A stretch of 64,000 bases of DNA from CAYPGJ01 sp050174775. Its GTDB lineage: Bacteria > Planctomycetota > Phycisphaerae > Phycisphaerales > UBA1924. The notes below the pieces were generated by a model. That model was not told where the DNA came from. It saw only the letters and a list, made by a program, of their open reading frames with translations, and did not search any database. This document shows, piece after piece, positions 8,128 through 16,773 of this stretch. The position numbers were made by a program, and so were the translations under genes. Numbering within the stretch: the first letter of the stretch is position 1; each line of letters opens with the position of its first letter. Location: contig JBFXJP010000006.1 in the NCBI GenBank assembly GCA_050174775.1, forward strand, positions 145,638 to 209,637, given 5' to 3'.

Positions 8128-8925
8128 ATGATTTCGCGCACAGAAGCCGTCACTGCCCTCCGCGCCCACGCCGAGACCCTCTCCCTCCTCGGCGTCGACC
8201 ACCTCCCCCTCCCCCTCCGCGCGCGCACGCCGCCGGTCGCTCCAGCGCCCGCCCCGACCGACAAAAGCAACGAAACGGCGCACCAGCCCCGCAACAACAC
8301 CACCTCGGCCAAAAGTCAGGATTCCGCGCGCGACACAAATCAGTGCCGGCTCGACGAGCTCCGCGCACGACACGACCGCGAATGCCCCCACTGCACCTCC
8401 GTCAAACACCACAACAACACCGTCTTCGGCGAGGGTGATCCCGCGGCCCGTCTCATGTTCGTCGGCGAAGCCCCAGGCGCCGAAGAGGACAAAACCGGCC
8501 GCCCCTTCGTCGGCCGCGCCGGCCAGCTCCTCGACAAGATGATCTCCGCCATGGGCTTACGCCGAGAGGACGTCTACATCGCCAACGTCCTGAAAGCACG
8601 CCCACCCAACAACGCCACCCCCACTCCCGACGAAGCCGCGAAGTGCGGCGCCTACCTCCGCGAACAAATCGCCATCATCAACCCACAGGCCATCGTCTGC
8701 CTCGGCCTCCCCGCAACCCACTACCTCCTCGACACCAAAGCCTCCCTCTCCTCCATGCGTGGCCGCTGGCACGAATTCCAGCCCCTCCCCGACTCCTCCC
8801 CCATCCCCGTCATGCCCACCTTCCATCCCGCGTTCCTGCTGCGCCAATACACCGACGAAAACCGGCGCAAGGTCTGGTCCGATCTGCAGAAGGCGATGGA
8901 GCGGATTTCCCCCGAAGCCCGCTAG
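8128..8925 (+). CDS. Uracil-DNA glycosylase, family 4 type
   Basis: 265 residues. It removes uracil from DNA in base excision repair. Motif GEAPGAEEDKTGRPFVGRAG (113-132) and the HPAFLLR histidine near the C-terminus are typical of family 4. The family usually holds a 4Fe-4S cluster by four Cys: CPHC (C86, C89) and C173 are here, but the Cys of the usual KCRPP is Ala (A157 in LKARPP), leaving three canonical ligands. The first about 75 residues are a Pro/Ala-rich linker unlike the catalytic core. The ATG at 8128 is the first in-frame start close to the domain. It may work with RadA as a repair pair, but they are divergent rather than co-transcribed. Confidence 0.9.
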   Translation: MISRTEAVTALRAHAETLSLLGVDHLPLPLRARTPPVAPAPAPTDKSNETAHQPRNNTTSAKSQDSARDTNQCRLDELRARHDRECPHCTSVKHHNNTVFGEGDPAARLMFVGEAPGAEEDKTGRPFVGRAGQLLDKMISAMGLRREDVYIANVLKARPPNNATPTPDEAAKCGAYLREQIAIINPQAIVCLGLPATHYLLDTKASLSSMRGRWHEFQPLPDSSPIPVMPTFHPAFLLRQYTDENRRKVWSDLQKAMERISPEAR

Positions 8926-9108
8926 GGGAACTCCGGATTTTCCCGTTTTTCACGCTGAGTCGTGCAACTCTTTGGCCGCTTCCGCCAAAGAAAGGGGCGT
9001 CACACGGCGCGAAACCGGACGTCAAAAAAGACTTCCGATTCACGACGGACAGCGCCGCGAAGCGCGTCAGTGATTGCGAGCGGAGAAAGCGAGCCAACCC
9101 CCACGAGG

Positions 9109-9150
9109 CCTGGCGTTCTTGCGGAGCACGCGGGACGCCGGGCTTTTTTT
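9109..9150 (+). terminator. Rho-independent terminator
   Basis: Arms CCTGGCGT (9109-9116) and ACGCCGGG (9135-9142) pair with one wobble, with GCG/CGC pairing inside the loop, followed by seven T (9144-9150). It lies about 190 bp after the glycosylase stop and faces the CusF-like gene, so it probably ends the plus-strand transcript. Confidence 0.65.
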
Positions 9151-9156
9151 CCGCGC

Positions 9157-9618
9157 TCAGTGCGCCGGGGTTTCCGCAGGCGGCTCGCTCGGAGCCGCGG
9201 GCTTTGCCGGTCCGAAGTCGAGCGGCGTCTCGGGCGGCAGGCGCTTGATCGCAACGGTGTTGCTGTCGCGGATCGCGCCGTCCTCCTTCGAGTACGTCAC
9301 CTCGAACGTCACCTCGACCGCGTCGTCCACGGAGATGCCCCGGAGCAGCGCGTGATCGGTGATGGGGAAGGGCATGGCCATCGCGCGCATCCCGACCGGG
9401 TCTTTGAGGATGTTGGCGCGGAAGTCAGGGATAGCCTCGTGCCGGATGCGTAGCTCCGTGCGCACGTCGCCGGCTACAGGGAGCGTGAGGACCTTCCCGC
9501 GCACGGTGTACCGTGCCACGGGGTCGGGCGTCTGGGCTTCGGGCTTCTTCTTGGCGCAGGCGGGGATCGCGAGCGTCAGGGCGAGGAGGATCGCGCCGAG
9601 TGCGAGCCGCCGGTGCAT
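9157..9618 (-). CDS. CusF-like copper-binding lipoprotein
   Basis: 153 residues. The N-terminus is a lipoprotein signal peptide with lipobox IPAC, so it is probably anchored in the outer or inner membrane facing the periplasm. The core, GKVLTLP...RHEAIPDF...MRAMAMPFPI, is the small beta-barrel seen in CusF and in copper chaperones linked to SCO proteins, where the His and two Met bind Cu(I). The tail is Pro/Ala-rich. Its ATG overlaps the stop of the upstream 108-aa gene (ATGA-type), so the two are translationally coupled. A role in copper handling is inferred from the family. Confidence 0.72.
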   Translation of the reverse strand: MHRRLALGAILLALTLAIPACAKKKPEAQTPDPVARYTVRGKVLTLPVAGDVRTELRIRHEAIPDFRANILKDPVGMRAMAMPFPITDHALLRGISVDDAVEVTFEVTYSKEDGAIRDSNTVAIKRLPPETPLDFGPAKPAAPSEPPAETPAH

Positions 9619-9944
9619 CAGGCGACCGAGAGGTACTTCGCGACCTTCTTCAGATCGGGGGCGATCTGGGGGAAGTAGGTCAGCGACCAGGTCTCACCCT
9701 TGTCCGCGCGTGCGATCAGGGCCGACTTCTCGCGGACCTCCCAGGGGCGGCCTCCGCGGTTGCGAACCAGCAGGTTCTGCATGCGGGTGCGGTGGCCCTT
9801 CTTGAGGGAGCGCTTGATGTCCGGGTCCAGACGCATGAGGCGCAGGACGGTCTGCGTGTCGTCGGTGGTGCGCGGCGCCTTGGCAACCGTGATCTTGACG
9901 GTCTGGCCGGGCTTGAGAGTGTCGACGTCGAGAGGCTTGGACAT
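9618..9944 (-). CDS. Hypothetical protein, 108 aa, coupled to the CusF-like gene
   Basis: Starts at the ATG at 9944 (MSKPLDVDTLKPG) and overlaps the next gene by one base. It is basic and soluble, with no signal peptide and a mixed alpha/beta pattern (TVKITVAKAPRT, LKKGHRTRMQNLLVRNRG). I do not recognise the family. The tight coupling to a periplasmic copper lipoprotein suggests a common function, but this protein appears cytosolic. Confidence 0.7.
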   Translation of the reverse strand: MSKPLDVDTLKPGQTVKITVAKAPRTTDDTQTVLRLMRLDPDIKRSLKKGHRTRMQNLLVRNRGGRPWEVREKSALIARADKGETWSLTYFPQIAPDLKKVAKYLSVA

Positions 9945-9994
9945 GGCGGATCGCGCTCCGAAACGATGCGAGATGCAGGGGTGACTGCGGTTTG

Positions 9995-10058
9995 CGGGGG
10001 TCCCCACCCGCGCCCTTCCCCGGAGAGGGAAGGGGGGAGAGTGTAGCAGGGCGCGGGC
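9995..10058. repeat. Palindromic repeat in a divergent intergenic region
   Basis: The perfect stem CCCTTCCC (10013-10020) / GGGAAGGG (10027-10034) sits inside a longer pairing CCCGCGCCC / GGGCGCGGG (10007-10015 with 10050-10058). It resembles the elements inside the mutase gene (pyrimidine arm followed by purine arm). It lies between the divergent 108-aa gene and the Memo gene, so it could affect both promoters. Confidence 0.65.
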
Positions 10059-10100
10059 CGCCGTCCACGGGGGGGTGGGGAGGGGCTAGAGTAGGCCCCT

Positions 10101-11531
10101 ATGAGCGACCCAGGACATGCCGGAGAGGGGGGGCAGACGCCCCCGTGGCCCCCGTTCGACCCCAACGCCGCCCACCAGCGCAGGCCACGCATCCGCGCGG
10201 TCCGCGGCTTCGGCATGCAGCAGGGCGAGCAGATGCTCCTGGGCCTCGCGGACGCGCGCCAGATCTCGGACAAGATCGTCGTGACGTCCCCGGCCGCACA
10301 GACCATCCTGCCGCATCTGACTGGGGAGCATGAGCTTGCGGAGATCGTGCGCCGGGTGAACGAATCGCTCTCCGGCCCGCAGTACGCCAACGTGCGCGTC
10401 GACAAGCTCACGGAGCCCGTGCTGCAGCAGTTCGTGGCCCAGCTGGACGACGCTGGCCTGCTCGAGGGCCCCACGTTCGATCGGATGCTGGAGAAGATTC
10501 GGGACGACTTCGACAAGTCGGAGCACCTGCCCCCGAGCGTGACGGCGAACTTCGCGGACACGCTCGTCCTGGCGGAGCTGGGCGAGGAGGCCTCGGACGA
10601 GCAGAAGACGGAGCTCGGGCCCACGAAGATGCGCGGGCAGTTCGAGCGCTGGATCGGGGAAGCCCTCGAGAAAGCGAAGGACCCCAGCTTTGATGCGCTG
10701 CCCAAGGCAATCGTGGCGCCGCACCTCGATTATGGGCGGGGCTGGCCGAACTACGCGCACGCCTACGGCCGCTGCCGCGTGGTCGATCGTCCGGACCGTG
10801 TGCTGATTCTGGGCACGAATCACTTCGGGTTCGGGACGGGCGTGGTCGGGAGCGATAAGGGTTTCGAGACACCGTTCGGTGTGAGCCCGCTGGACACGAA
10901 GTTCGCGGATGCGCTCCGTGCCGCGCTCGGTGACGAGAACGCCGAGAAGCTGTTCGAGCATCGGTACGACCACGAGCGCGAGCACTCGATCGAGCTGAAC
11001 GTGGCCTGGGTGCAGCACGTGTTCGGGCCGACGCCGACGGACGTGGAGGGGGAGCACATCCCGGTGTTTGCCGCGCTGGTGCACGACCCGGTGCAGAAGA
11101 ACGGTGAGTCGTACGACGGGACGGGGCTGAGCCTTGACGCGTTTGTGAACGGCGTGAAGAGCGCGATGCAGAAGGTGGGGGGCAGGACGCTGGTCGTGGC
11201 GTCGGCCGACCTGAGCCACGTCGGCCCGCAGTTCGGCGATCAGACGCCGCTGGCCGGGGACGAGCAGAGCAACCCGACGGGGGTGGCGGCCCGGAACAAG
11301 GCGATCGAGCACGATCGTCGGATGCTGGAGTTCCTGACCAAGAACAAGCCCAACGACATGCTGGCCGCGATGACGTGGCAGCGGAATCCGACTCGTTGGT
11401 GCAGCATCGGGAATCTGGTGGCGACGATGCGGATCGTGGAGCCGACGGAGTTCCGGTTGTTGCAGTACACCGCGGCCATGGACCAACAGGGCATGAGCAT
11501 GGTCAGCAGCTGCGCTGCCGCGATGTTCTGA
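10101..11531 (+). CDS. Memo-family protein (AmmeMemoRadiSam protein B type) with N-terminal extension
   Basis: 476 residues. The C-terminal two thirds are a Memo domain: IVAPHLDYGRGWPNYAHAY, VLILGTNHFGFG, EHSIELNVAWVQHVFG and VVASADLSHVG carry the conserved His/Asp residues of this metal-site family, related to ring-opening dioxygenases. The first about 190 residues are an extra domain rich in acidic helices. In many bacteria Memo is encoded beside a radical SAM protein and an AMMECR1 protein; neither is present here. The reaction is unknown. A short gap and same-direction genes (11539, 11868) suggest an operon. Confidence 0.85.
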   Translation: MSDPGHAGEGGQTPPWPPFDPNAAHQRRPRIRAVRGFGMQQGEQMLLGLADARQISDKIVVTSPAAQTILPHLTGEHELAEIVRRVNESLSGPQYANVRVDKLTEPVLQQFVAQLDDAGLLEGPTFDRMLEKIRDDFDKSEHLPPSVTANFADTLVLAELGEEASDEQKTELGPTKMRGQFERWIGEALEKAKDPSFDALPKAIVAPHLDYGRGWPNYAHAYGRCRVVDRPDRVLILGTNHFGFGTGVVGSDKGFETPFGVSPLDTKFADALRAALGDENAEKLFEHRYDHEREHSIELNVAWVQHVFGPTPTDVEGEHIPVFAALVHDPVQKNGESYDGTGLSLDAFVNGVKSAMQKVGGRTLVVASADLSHVGPQFGDQTPLAGDEQSNPTGVAARNKAIEHDRRMLEFLTKNKPNDMLAAMTWQRNPTRWCSIGNLVATMRIVEPTEFRLLQYTAAMDQQGMSMVSSCAAAMF

Positions 11532-11538
11532 GCGGCGC

Positions 11539-11868
11539 GTGGGCGTGCGTGAGGTCATCGCGGTGCTGGGCGCGGGCGCGCTCGCGGGGCTGGGCGTGTG
11601 CGCGTGGCTGGCGTGGCGTCGGGGGTCGGGCGCACGGGTGGGCGCGCTGGGCCGGCTGAGCGCTCCGACGATGGCCGTGGCGGCGCTGTCGTGTCTCGGG
11701 GTGGCGTATCACGTGCTTGCGCACACGTTTTCGTGGGGGACGCTCCGGGCGCCGATGTGGATCGCCGCGCTCGTCGGCGCTGGCGCAACGTCGCTCGCGG
11801 TGCTGTTGGATCTCATCGAGCGCCGTTCATCGGGTGAGGATGAGACGACGGACGGGGAGGGGGCGTGA
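11539..11868 (+). CDS. Small integral membrane protein (109 aa)
   Basis: The start is a GTG 7 bases after the Memo stop. Three hydrophobic segments are visible (VIAVLGAGALAGLGVCAWLA, MAVAALSCLGVAYHVLA, MWIAALVGAGATSLAVLL), then a short acidic cytosolic tail. The family is not recognised. Its stop overlaps the start of dtd (TGATG), so it is part of the same transcript. Confidence 0.65.
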   Translation: MGVREVIAVLGAGALAGLGVCAWLAWRRGSGARVGALGRLSAPTMAVAALSCLGVAYHVLAHTFSWGTLRAPMWIAALVGAGATSLAVLLDLIERRSSGEDETTDGEGA

Positions 11869-12350
11869 TGATCGCGGTGGTGCAGCGCGTGAGCGGGGCG
11901 CGGGTGCGAGTGGAGAGGGGAGAGGGCGCGGGGCACGATGTCTCGATCGGTCGAGGGCTGCTCGCGCTCGTCTGCGCGGAGGCTGGGGATGGCGAGAGCG
12001 AGGCGGTGTGGGTGGCGGACAAGATCGCGAACCTGCGCATCTTCGAGGATGAGGGGGGGAAGATGAACATCTCGGCGCTGGGGCTTGAGCCGAGGGGTGA
12101 GGTGCTGGTGATCAGCCAGTTCACGCTCGCGGGGGACGTTCGGAAGGGTCACCGGCCCAGCTTCGTGCGCGCCGCGGGGCCGGAGGATGGTCGTCGGCTG
12201 GTTGCGTGCGTGTCGGCGCGTCTGCGCGAGGCGCACGGGCTGAAGGTGGGGGAGGGTGTGTTCGGGGGCGAGATGCGCATCTCGCTCGTGAACGAGGGTC
12301 CGGTGACGATCATCATCGAGCGTCGCGCGGCGGACAGCGCGGGCGCGTGA
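11868..12350 (+). CDS. dtd: D-aminoacyl-tRNA deacylase
   Basis: 160 residues. Dtd hydrolyses D-amino acids (and glycine) mischarged on tRNAs, protecting translation. The two family signatures are present: SQFTLAGDVRKGHRPSF and the C-terminal NEGPVTIII, equivalent to the Gly-cisPro motif region that positions the substrate. Length is normal (about 145-160). The ATG overlaps the preceding stop. Confidence 0.95.
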   Translation: MIAVVQRVSGARVRVERGEGAGHDVSIGRGLLALVCAEAGDGESEAVWVADKIANLRIFEDEGGKMNISALGLEPRGEVLVISQFTLAGDVRKGHRPSFVRAAGPEDGRRLVACVSARLREAHGLKVGEGVFGGEMRISLVNEGPVTIIIERRAADSAGA

Positions 12351-12351
12351 C

Positions 12352-14082
12352 TCACGTGGCGCGGGGGCGCCAGCGCTGCGCGATGGGCACGCGTCGGCCC
12401 GGGCCGAACGCGATGGACGACACCTTGAGGCCCACGGCGGTCTGCTTGCGCTTGAACTCGGCCACGTCGATCATGCGCGCGATGCGCTCGACGATCTCCG
12501 CTTCGATGCGGGTCTCGTGCGCGATGCGCGCGAGGGACTGCCGGTGTTCGACGTAGCGCGAGACGATCTCGTCGATGACGTCGTAGGGGGGGAGGGTGTC
12601 CTGGTCGGTCTGGTCGGGGCGGAGTTCCGCTGAGGGGGCTTTCGTGATCGTCGATTCGGGGATGGGAGGGGCGCGGAAGCCCGCGCGCGCGGGATTGGCG
12701 TTGATCCACCGGGAGAGGCGGTAGACCTGGGCTTTGGTGACGTCGGAGATGACGGCGAGCCCGCCGTTCATGTCGCCGTAGAGGGTGCAGTAGCCGACGG
12801 CGAGTTCGGACTTGTTGCCGGTGGTGAGGAGGAGGGCGCCCGTGCGGTTGGAGAACGCCATGAGGAGCAGGCCTCGGATGCGCGACTGCACGTTCTCCAT
12901 CGCGACGTCCGGGGCGTCGGGGCTCGGGGGTGGTAAACCGAGCGCGGCGTACGCGTCTGTGAGGGTGGATTCCGCGGCGTTGTGGAGGGGCGCGATGGGA
13001 GTGGTGAGGAATTGGAGGGCGAGCGCGTCGGCGAGCGCGCGGGCGTCGGTGAGCGAGCCTTCGGAGGAGTATCTGCTGGGGAGGCCGACGGTGAGAACGT
13101 TGGATGGGCCGAGGGCTGCCGCGGCGATGCACGCGGTGAGTGCGGAGTCGATGCCGCCGGAGAGGCCGAGGATGACGCGGGAGAAGCCGGTCTTGCGGCA
13201 GTAGTCGCGCACGCCGAGCACGAGCGCGTTCCAGAGGAGGTGTTCGGGCTCGAGCGTCTCAAGGGGCTCGGGCGCTTCGGGGAGCGCGGCCCACGCGTTG
13301 CGATCGCTCGGCAGGTCGAACAGCAATGTTTGATCGGAGAAGATCTGCCCCGCAACGAGTCGCGCGCCGGTGTGGGAGGTTGGGTCGGGGACGTAGATCG
13401 CGGCGTGGCCGTCGAAGATGAGGTCGTCGTTGCCGCCGAGCTGGTTGAGCGCGGCCACGGCGAGGTTGTGTGTCGCGGCGTGCGCCTGCAGCAGGCGCCG
13501 GTGGGCCTGGCCCTTGCCGAGGACGAAGGGTGAGGCGGAGGGGTTGAGGAGGAGGTCGGCGCCTGCGCGTGCGGCGTTGGCGACGGGGTCGGGCATGCCG
13601 GCGTATCGCGCGAGGGCGCCCGCGTCGGCGCCGCGCCAGAGGTCTTCGCAGACGGAGAGGCCGATGCGCAGCCCGTCGTGCTCGATGATGACGCTCTCAT
13701 CGCCCGGGGTGAAGTAGCGGTCTTCGTCGAAGACGTCGTAGGTGGGGAGGAGTTGCTTGCGGTAGAGCGCGTCGATGCGTCCCTTGTGGAGGACGAGGAG
13801 CGCGTTGGCGATGGTGGCGTCGTCGTTGAGCCAGGGGCAGCCCACCACGACGCGGACCTTTGGCGCGACGGTGGCGAGCGAGCGTGCGGCGTGCATCGCG
13901 TCGGCCACGAAGCCCTCGTGGAGGAGGAGGTCCTTGGGCGGGTATCCGCTGACGGCCAGCTCGGGAGACGCCACGAGCGTGGCGCCTTGCGAGGCCGCGC
14001 TCGTCACGGCATCGGCGATGCGCGCGGCGTTGGCGTGCACGTCGCCGATGGTCGGGTTGATGGGCGCCAGCGCGAACTTCAC
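12352..14082 (-). CDS. nadE: NAD+ synthase, glutamine-hydrolysing
   Basis: About 576 residues. It makes NAD from nicotinic acid adenine dinucleotide using ammonia released from glutamine. The N-terminal nitrilase-type glutaminase has its triad: Glu in SPELAVSGYPP (E41), Lys in YRKQLLPTYDVFDED and Cys in VCEDLW. The C-terminal synthetase has the P-loop LGLSGGIDSAL near residue 306 and the GNKSE motif. The start is uncertain: the GTG at 14082 places the first residues (VKFALAPINPTIGD) as in the family; an upstream start at 14160 would add 26 unrelated residues. Convergent with dtd with a 1-bp gap. Confidence 0.94.
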   Translation of the reverse strand: MKFALAPINPTIGDVHANAARIADAVTSAASQGATLVASPELAVSGYPPKDLLLHEGFVADAMHAARSLATVAPKVRVVVGCPWLNDDATIANALLVLHKGRIDALYRKQLLPTYDVFDEDRYFTPGDESVIIEHDGLRIGLSVCEDLWRGADAGALARYAGMPDPVANAARAGADLLLNPSASPFVLGKGQAHRRLLQAHAATHNLAVAALNQLGGNDDLIFDGHAAIYVPDPTSHTGARLVAGQIFSDQTLLFDLPSDRNAWAALPEAPEPLETLEPEHLLWNALVLGVRDYCRKTGFSRVILGLSGGIDSALTACIAAAALGPSNVLTVGLPSRYSSEGSLTDARALADALALQFLTTPIAPLHNAAESTLTDAYAALGLPPPSPDAPDVAMENVQSRIRGLLLMAFSNRTGALLLTTGNKSELAVGYCTLYGDMNGGLAVISDVTKAQVYRLSRWINANPARAGFRAPPIPESTITKAPSAELRPDQTDQDTLPPYDVIDEIVSRYVEHRQSLARIAHETRIEAEIVERIARMIDVAEFKRKQTAVGLKVSSIAFGPGRRVPIAQRWRPRAT

Positions 14083-14177
14083 GGGCAGGGAGTGTACGGC
14101 CCGGAGGAGAAACGACGCGGCGCCCGGGTAGACTGCGCGTGGGCGGTGCGGGGCGAGCACGAAGGAGAACCACGGTG

Positions 14178-15107
14178 ATGCGACGACTCGGGCTGGCGGT
14201 GATGACGGGGGCTTTGTTCACGGGCACGACGTGGGCGCAGGGGCCGCTGGTCCCGCTCCGGTGGGAGGCTGAGAAGGGCAAGGCGCTCGCGTACGACGTC
14301 TCCGTCGAGATGACGGTGCGTCAGACGGAGGGGGAAGCGGAGCCGCGCGCGATGGAGCTGCGTCAGCGCGCGCGGGTGTCGCTCACGGTGGAGGACATGG
14401 GGGAGGACGGGAGCGCGGCGCTCACGGGGACGATCTCGGGCGTGTCGGTGGGGTGGAAGGACGGGGACGTCGAGGCAACGTGGGAGGAAGGCGGCGCGGA
14501 GGCGGGCACGGACGCGGGGCGTGTGCTTGCCGCGATCGCGCAGGGCGCGATGCAGGATGCGCTGCGCGTGACGATCGACCCGCAGGGCATGATCAGCGGG
14601 ATGTCGGGGTTCGATGCGGCGCGTGCGGCGTTAGAGGAGCAGAACGCGCTGGACGAGAGCGCGCTGGGGATGTTTGAGCCGGTGGCGATGGCGTCGAGAT
14701 TGGCGCCGATGTTTCAGGGGGACGCCGGCGGCGCGGGCGAGCACGTCGCGGGCGCAGGGTCGCGCCGTGTGGGGCACGGGTGGCAGACGACGGAGCGCGT
14801 GGGGCTGGGGAGCGCGGGGGCGCTCGAGATCACGACGGACTGGGTGCTGAAAGAGGTGACGGACGGCGTGGCGCTGATCGAAGGGGTGTCGCGCGTGGAG
14901 GCGTTGCGCCCTCAGGAGCCCTCGCCCGGGGCGCCGGTGGTGCGCGTGGAGGGCGCGTCGGGCACGACGAGGACGACGTGGGACATGACGGCGGGCGCGC
15001 TCAGGAGTTGTGAGACGGAGCAGGCGCTCACGATGGTGTGGACGCTGGGCGATCTGACGTTGCGGCAGGAGCAGACGTCGAAGTCGATGGTGCGTCGGGC
15101 GGAGTAG
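14178..15107 (+). CDS. Exported hypothetical protein
   Basis: 309 residues from the ATG at 14178, preceded by GGAG. The first 22 residues form a signal peptide (LGLAVMTGALFTGTTWAQ, cleavage after AQ-like site). The remainder is beta-rich, with repeated polar turns, resembling exported planctomycete proteins of unknown function that measure or bind small ligands; no catalytic motif is visible. Its last 80 bp overlap the 3' end of the convergent flippase-like gene. Confidence 0.7.
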   Translation: MRRLGLAVMTGALFTGTTWAQGPLVPLRWEAEKGKALAYDVSVEMTVRQTEGEAEPRAMELRQRARVSLTVEDMGEDGSAALTGTISGVSVGWKDGDVEATWEEGGAEAGTDAGRVLAAIAQGAMQDALRVTIDPQGMISGMSGFDAARAALEEQNALDESALGMFEPVAMASRLAPMFQGDAGGAGEHVAGAGSRRVGHGWQTTERVGLGSAGALEITTDWVLKEVTDGVALIEGVSRVEALRPQEPSPGAPVVRVEGASGTTRTTWDMTAGALRSCETEQALTMVWTLGDLTLRQEQTSKSMVRRAE

Positions 15108-16113
15108 TGGGGGAGGGACGGCGCGAGAGCAGGGAGCGCGGGCCCAAGTAGAGGATGGTGAGAGGCGCGAGGGCGCCGAGGGCGAGTGCCTCGATGGCGC
15201 TGAGGGTGAGGACGAGTCGGGCCATGGTCTCTGCGGAGACGTCGGCCGGGAGGAAGACGATGCCGGCCTCGCGCAGGCCGAGCATGCCGACGGGGGAGAC
15301 GGAGCCGATGAGGAAGTAGGCGATGGCGTAGAGGGCTGCGCGCGCTGCGGGGAGGGGGGCGCCGAAGATGTGCGCGGCGATGGCGAAGCGTGCGGCGTGG
15401 ACGGCGATGTCGGCGACTTTGGCGAGGGAGAGGGCGGCGGCGGTCCTGGGGTGTTGTGCGATGCGCCAGGCGCCGAGGGAGAGTCGCGCGAGCCAGGGTG
15501 TGGTGCGTGCGCGCCGGGAGAGGAGGACGCCGAGAGTGAGGCAGATCGCGATGCCGAGGAGCGCGAGGAGGGCCCAGAGGAGATCGATGTTCGGGTGGAT
15601 GAGGGTGGCGGCGATGAGCGGGAGGAAGGTGGCGAGGGAGAGCGCGGAGAAGGCGGCGAGCCAGGCGATGAGGTCGCGGAAGAGCATGTGGTCGCGCTTG
15701 CGGTGGATGGCGACGCGGACGAGGGCGCCGAGCTTGAAGGGGAGATAGGCGAGGAAGGAGGCGAGGGTGTTCACGGCCACGACGTCGGGGAGCCGGAGGG
15801 GGTGGAGTGGTCGTGAGGTGATCCAGAACGCGAAGCCGTTGATGGCCGCGGAAAGGACGGTGAGGAGGAACAGGGAGGCGATGAGGGAGGCGTCGGCATC
15901 GCGGAGGCGTTGGAGTTCGGCGCGGGTGTCGGGGGAGAAGGCGAGGGAGGCGCACCAGGCAAGGAGGGCGAGGCCGAGGGCGAAGCCGAGGATTTGGATA
16001 AGGAGTCGGAGGGGAGTGAAGCGTCGTGGGCGTTCGAGGAGGGCGAGGGGGCCTTCGGGTGCGTGGAGCGTGGGGGGGTTGGAAGGGGAGGATGTCGCGC
16101 GTGTTCGCGGCAT
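15028..16113 (-). CDS. Flippase-like / lysylphosphatidylglycerol-synthase transmembrane family protein
   Basis: 361 residues with about eight membrane segments. The pattern FLAYLPFKLGALVRVAIHRK, the ALSLATF region and the conserved FLIGSVSPVGMLGLREAG match the UPF0104/AglD-type integral membrane domain found in LPG synthases without the soluble synthase part. Members move or modify lipid-linked molecules; the substrate here is unknown. The C-terminal about 35 residues are a Ser/Thr/Pro-rich tail encoded in the overlap with the convergent gene. Confidence 0.78.
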   Translation of the reverse strand: MPRTRATSSPSNPPTLHAPEGPLALLERPRRFTPLRLLIQILGFALGLALLAWCASLAFSPDTRAELQRLRDADASLIASLFLLTVLSAAINGFAFWITSRPLHPLRLPDVVAVNTLASFLAYLPFKLGALVRVAIHRKRDHMLFRDLIAWLAAFSALSLATFLPLIAATLIHPNIDLLWALLALLGIAICLTLGVLLSRRARTTPWLARLSLGAWRIAQHPRTAAALSLAKVADIAVHAARFAIAAHIFGAPLPAARAALYAIAYFLIGSVSPVGMLGLREAGIVFLPADVSAETMARLVLTLSAIEALALGALAPLTILYLGPRSLLSRRPSPTTPPDAPSTSTSAPAATSDRPASTPS

Positions 16114-16230
16114 GGGCGGATGGTACTGGCGTGTGGGGTGCGTGACGGGGTGTGCGGAGCGGGAGGCTTGCGCGAATCACGCGCGTTGTGTATTGACCGG
16201 GTGACGGGGAGGGTTAGAGTGAAGGAGCAC

Positions 16231-16635
16231 ATGGGCGGCGGGACACGAGGCAGAGCGGGGCGAGACGCGCGATATCGCGCGTGGTGGCTTGCGCTCGTCG
16301 GGGTGTTCGCGCTGCTGTCGGGGACGACCGGTCCGCTCGCGCATGCGTGGGAAATCGCGGGAAACGCCGGAAATCCTGCGGTTTCGACGTGCGGGGGTGT
16401 CGGGGTTGAGGAGCGCGAGGCTCCGGAGCAGCCCAAGCGGCACGCTCCGGACGGCTGCGCGGTGTGCCTGACGATCCATGCCGGGTCGAACGCGGGCGTG
16501 GTGGGAGTGGGGGCGGGATGGTCGGCGCCGGCGGCGCTGTGCGTCGGGGTGGTGACGGACGTCGGGGTTCCGGGCGCGGGGGTTGCGGCGTTGGACGGCG
16601 CGCGAGCGCGCGGCCCGCCGAGCGATCGCGCCTGA
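16231..16635 (+). CDS. Exported small protein with CxxC, DUF2946-like
   Basis: 134 residues from the ATG at 16231 (GGAG nearby). One hydrophobic segment near the N-terminus (WWLALVGVFALLSGTTG) is followed by a His/Cys-containing region, APDGCAVCLTIHA, and the tail ends ARGPPSDRA. CxxC plus a C-terminal RxPP is how short DUF2946-type proteins, often linked to copper, look; this match is by eye and weak. It is the first gene of a run of four same-strand exported proteins (16231-19105). Confidence 0.5.
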   Translation: MGGGTRGRAGRDARYRAWWLALVGVFALLSGTTGPLAHAWEIAGNAGNPAVSTCGGVGVEEREAPEQPKRHAPDGCAVCLTIHAGSNAGVVGVGAGWSAPAALCVGVVTDVGVPGAGVAALDGARARGPPSDRA

Positions 16636-16773
16636 TCCAGGATCGTGGGCTCGTCGGCGATTTCGTGGGCGGAAGATCCGTGCCGCGGGCCTGTGCGCGA
16701 TGGCTTTGAGGTTCACAACGGAAGAGGCCGAGCGGCTGACCGTGCAGTCAGCGCGCTGGGCGTTGAGGTGGCT

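Noticed and set aside
10086..11558. Long minus-strand frame opposite the Memo gene
   Set aside because: Shadow frame with Arg/His/Leu bias and no motif; the plus frame has clear Memo motifs.
16200..16231. Zur-type operator before the exported cluster, suggested by similarity to Zur-regulated proteins
   Set aside because: I found no AT-rich palindrome of the Zur type before 16231 or 18395.
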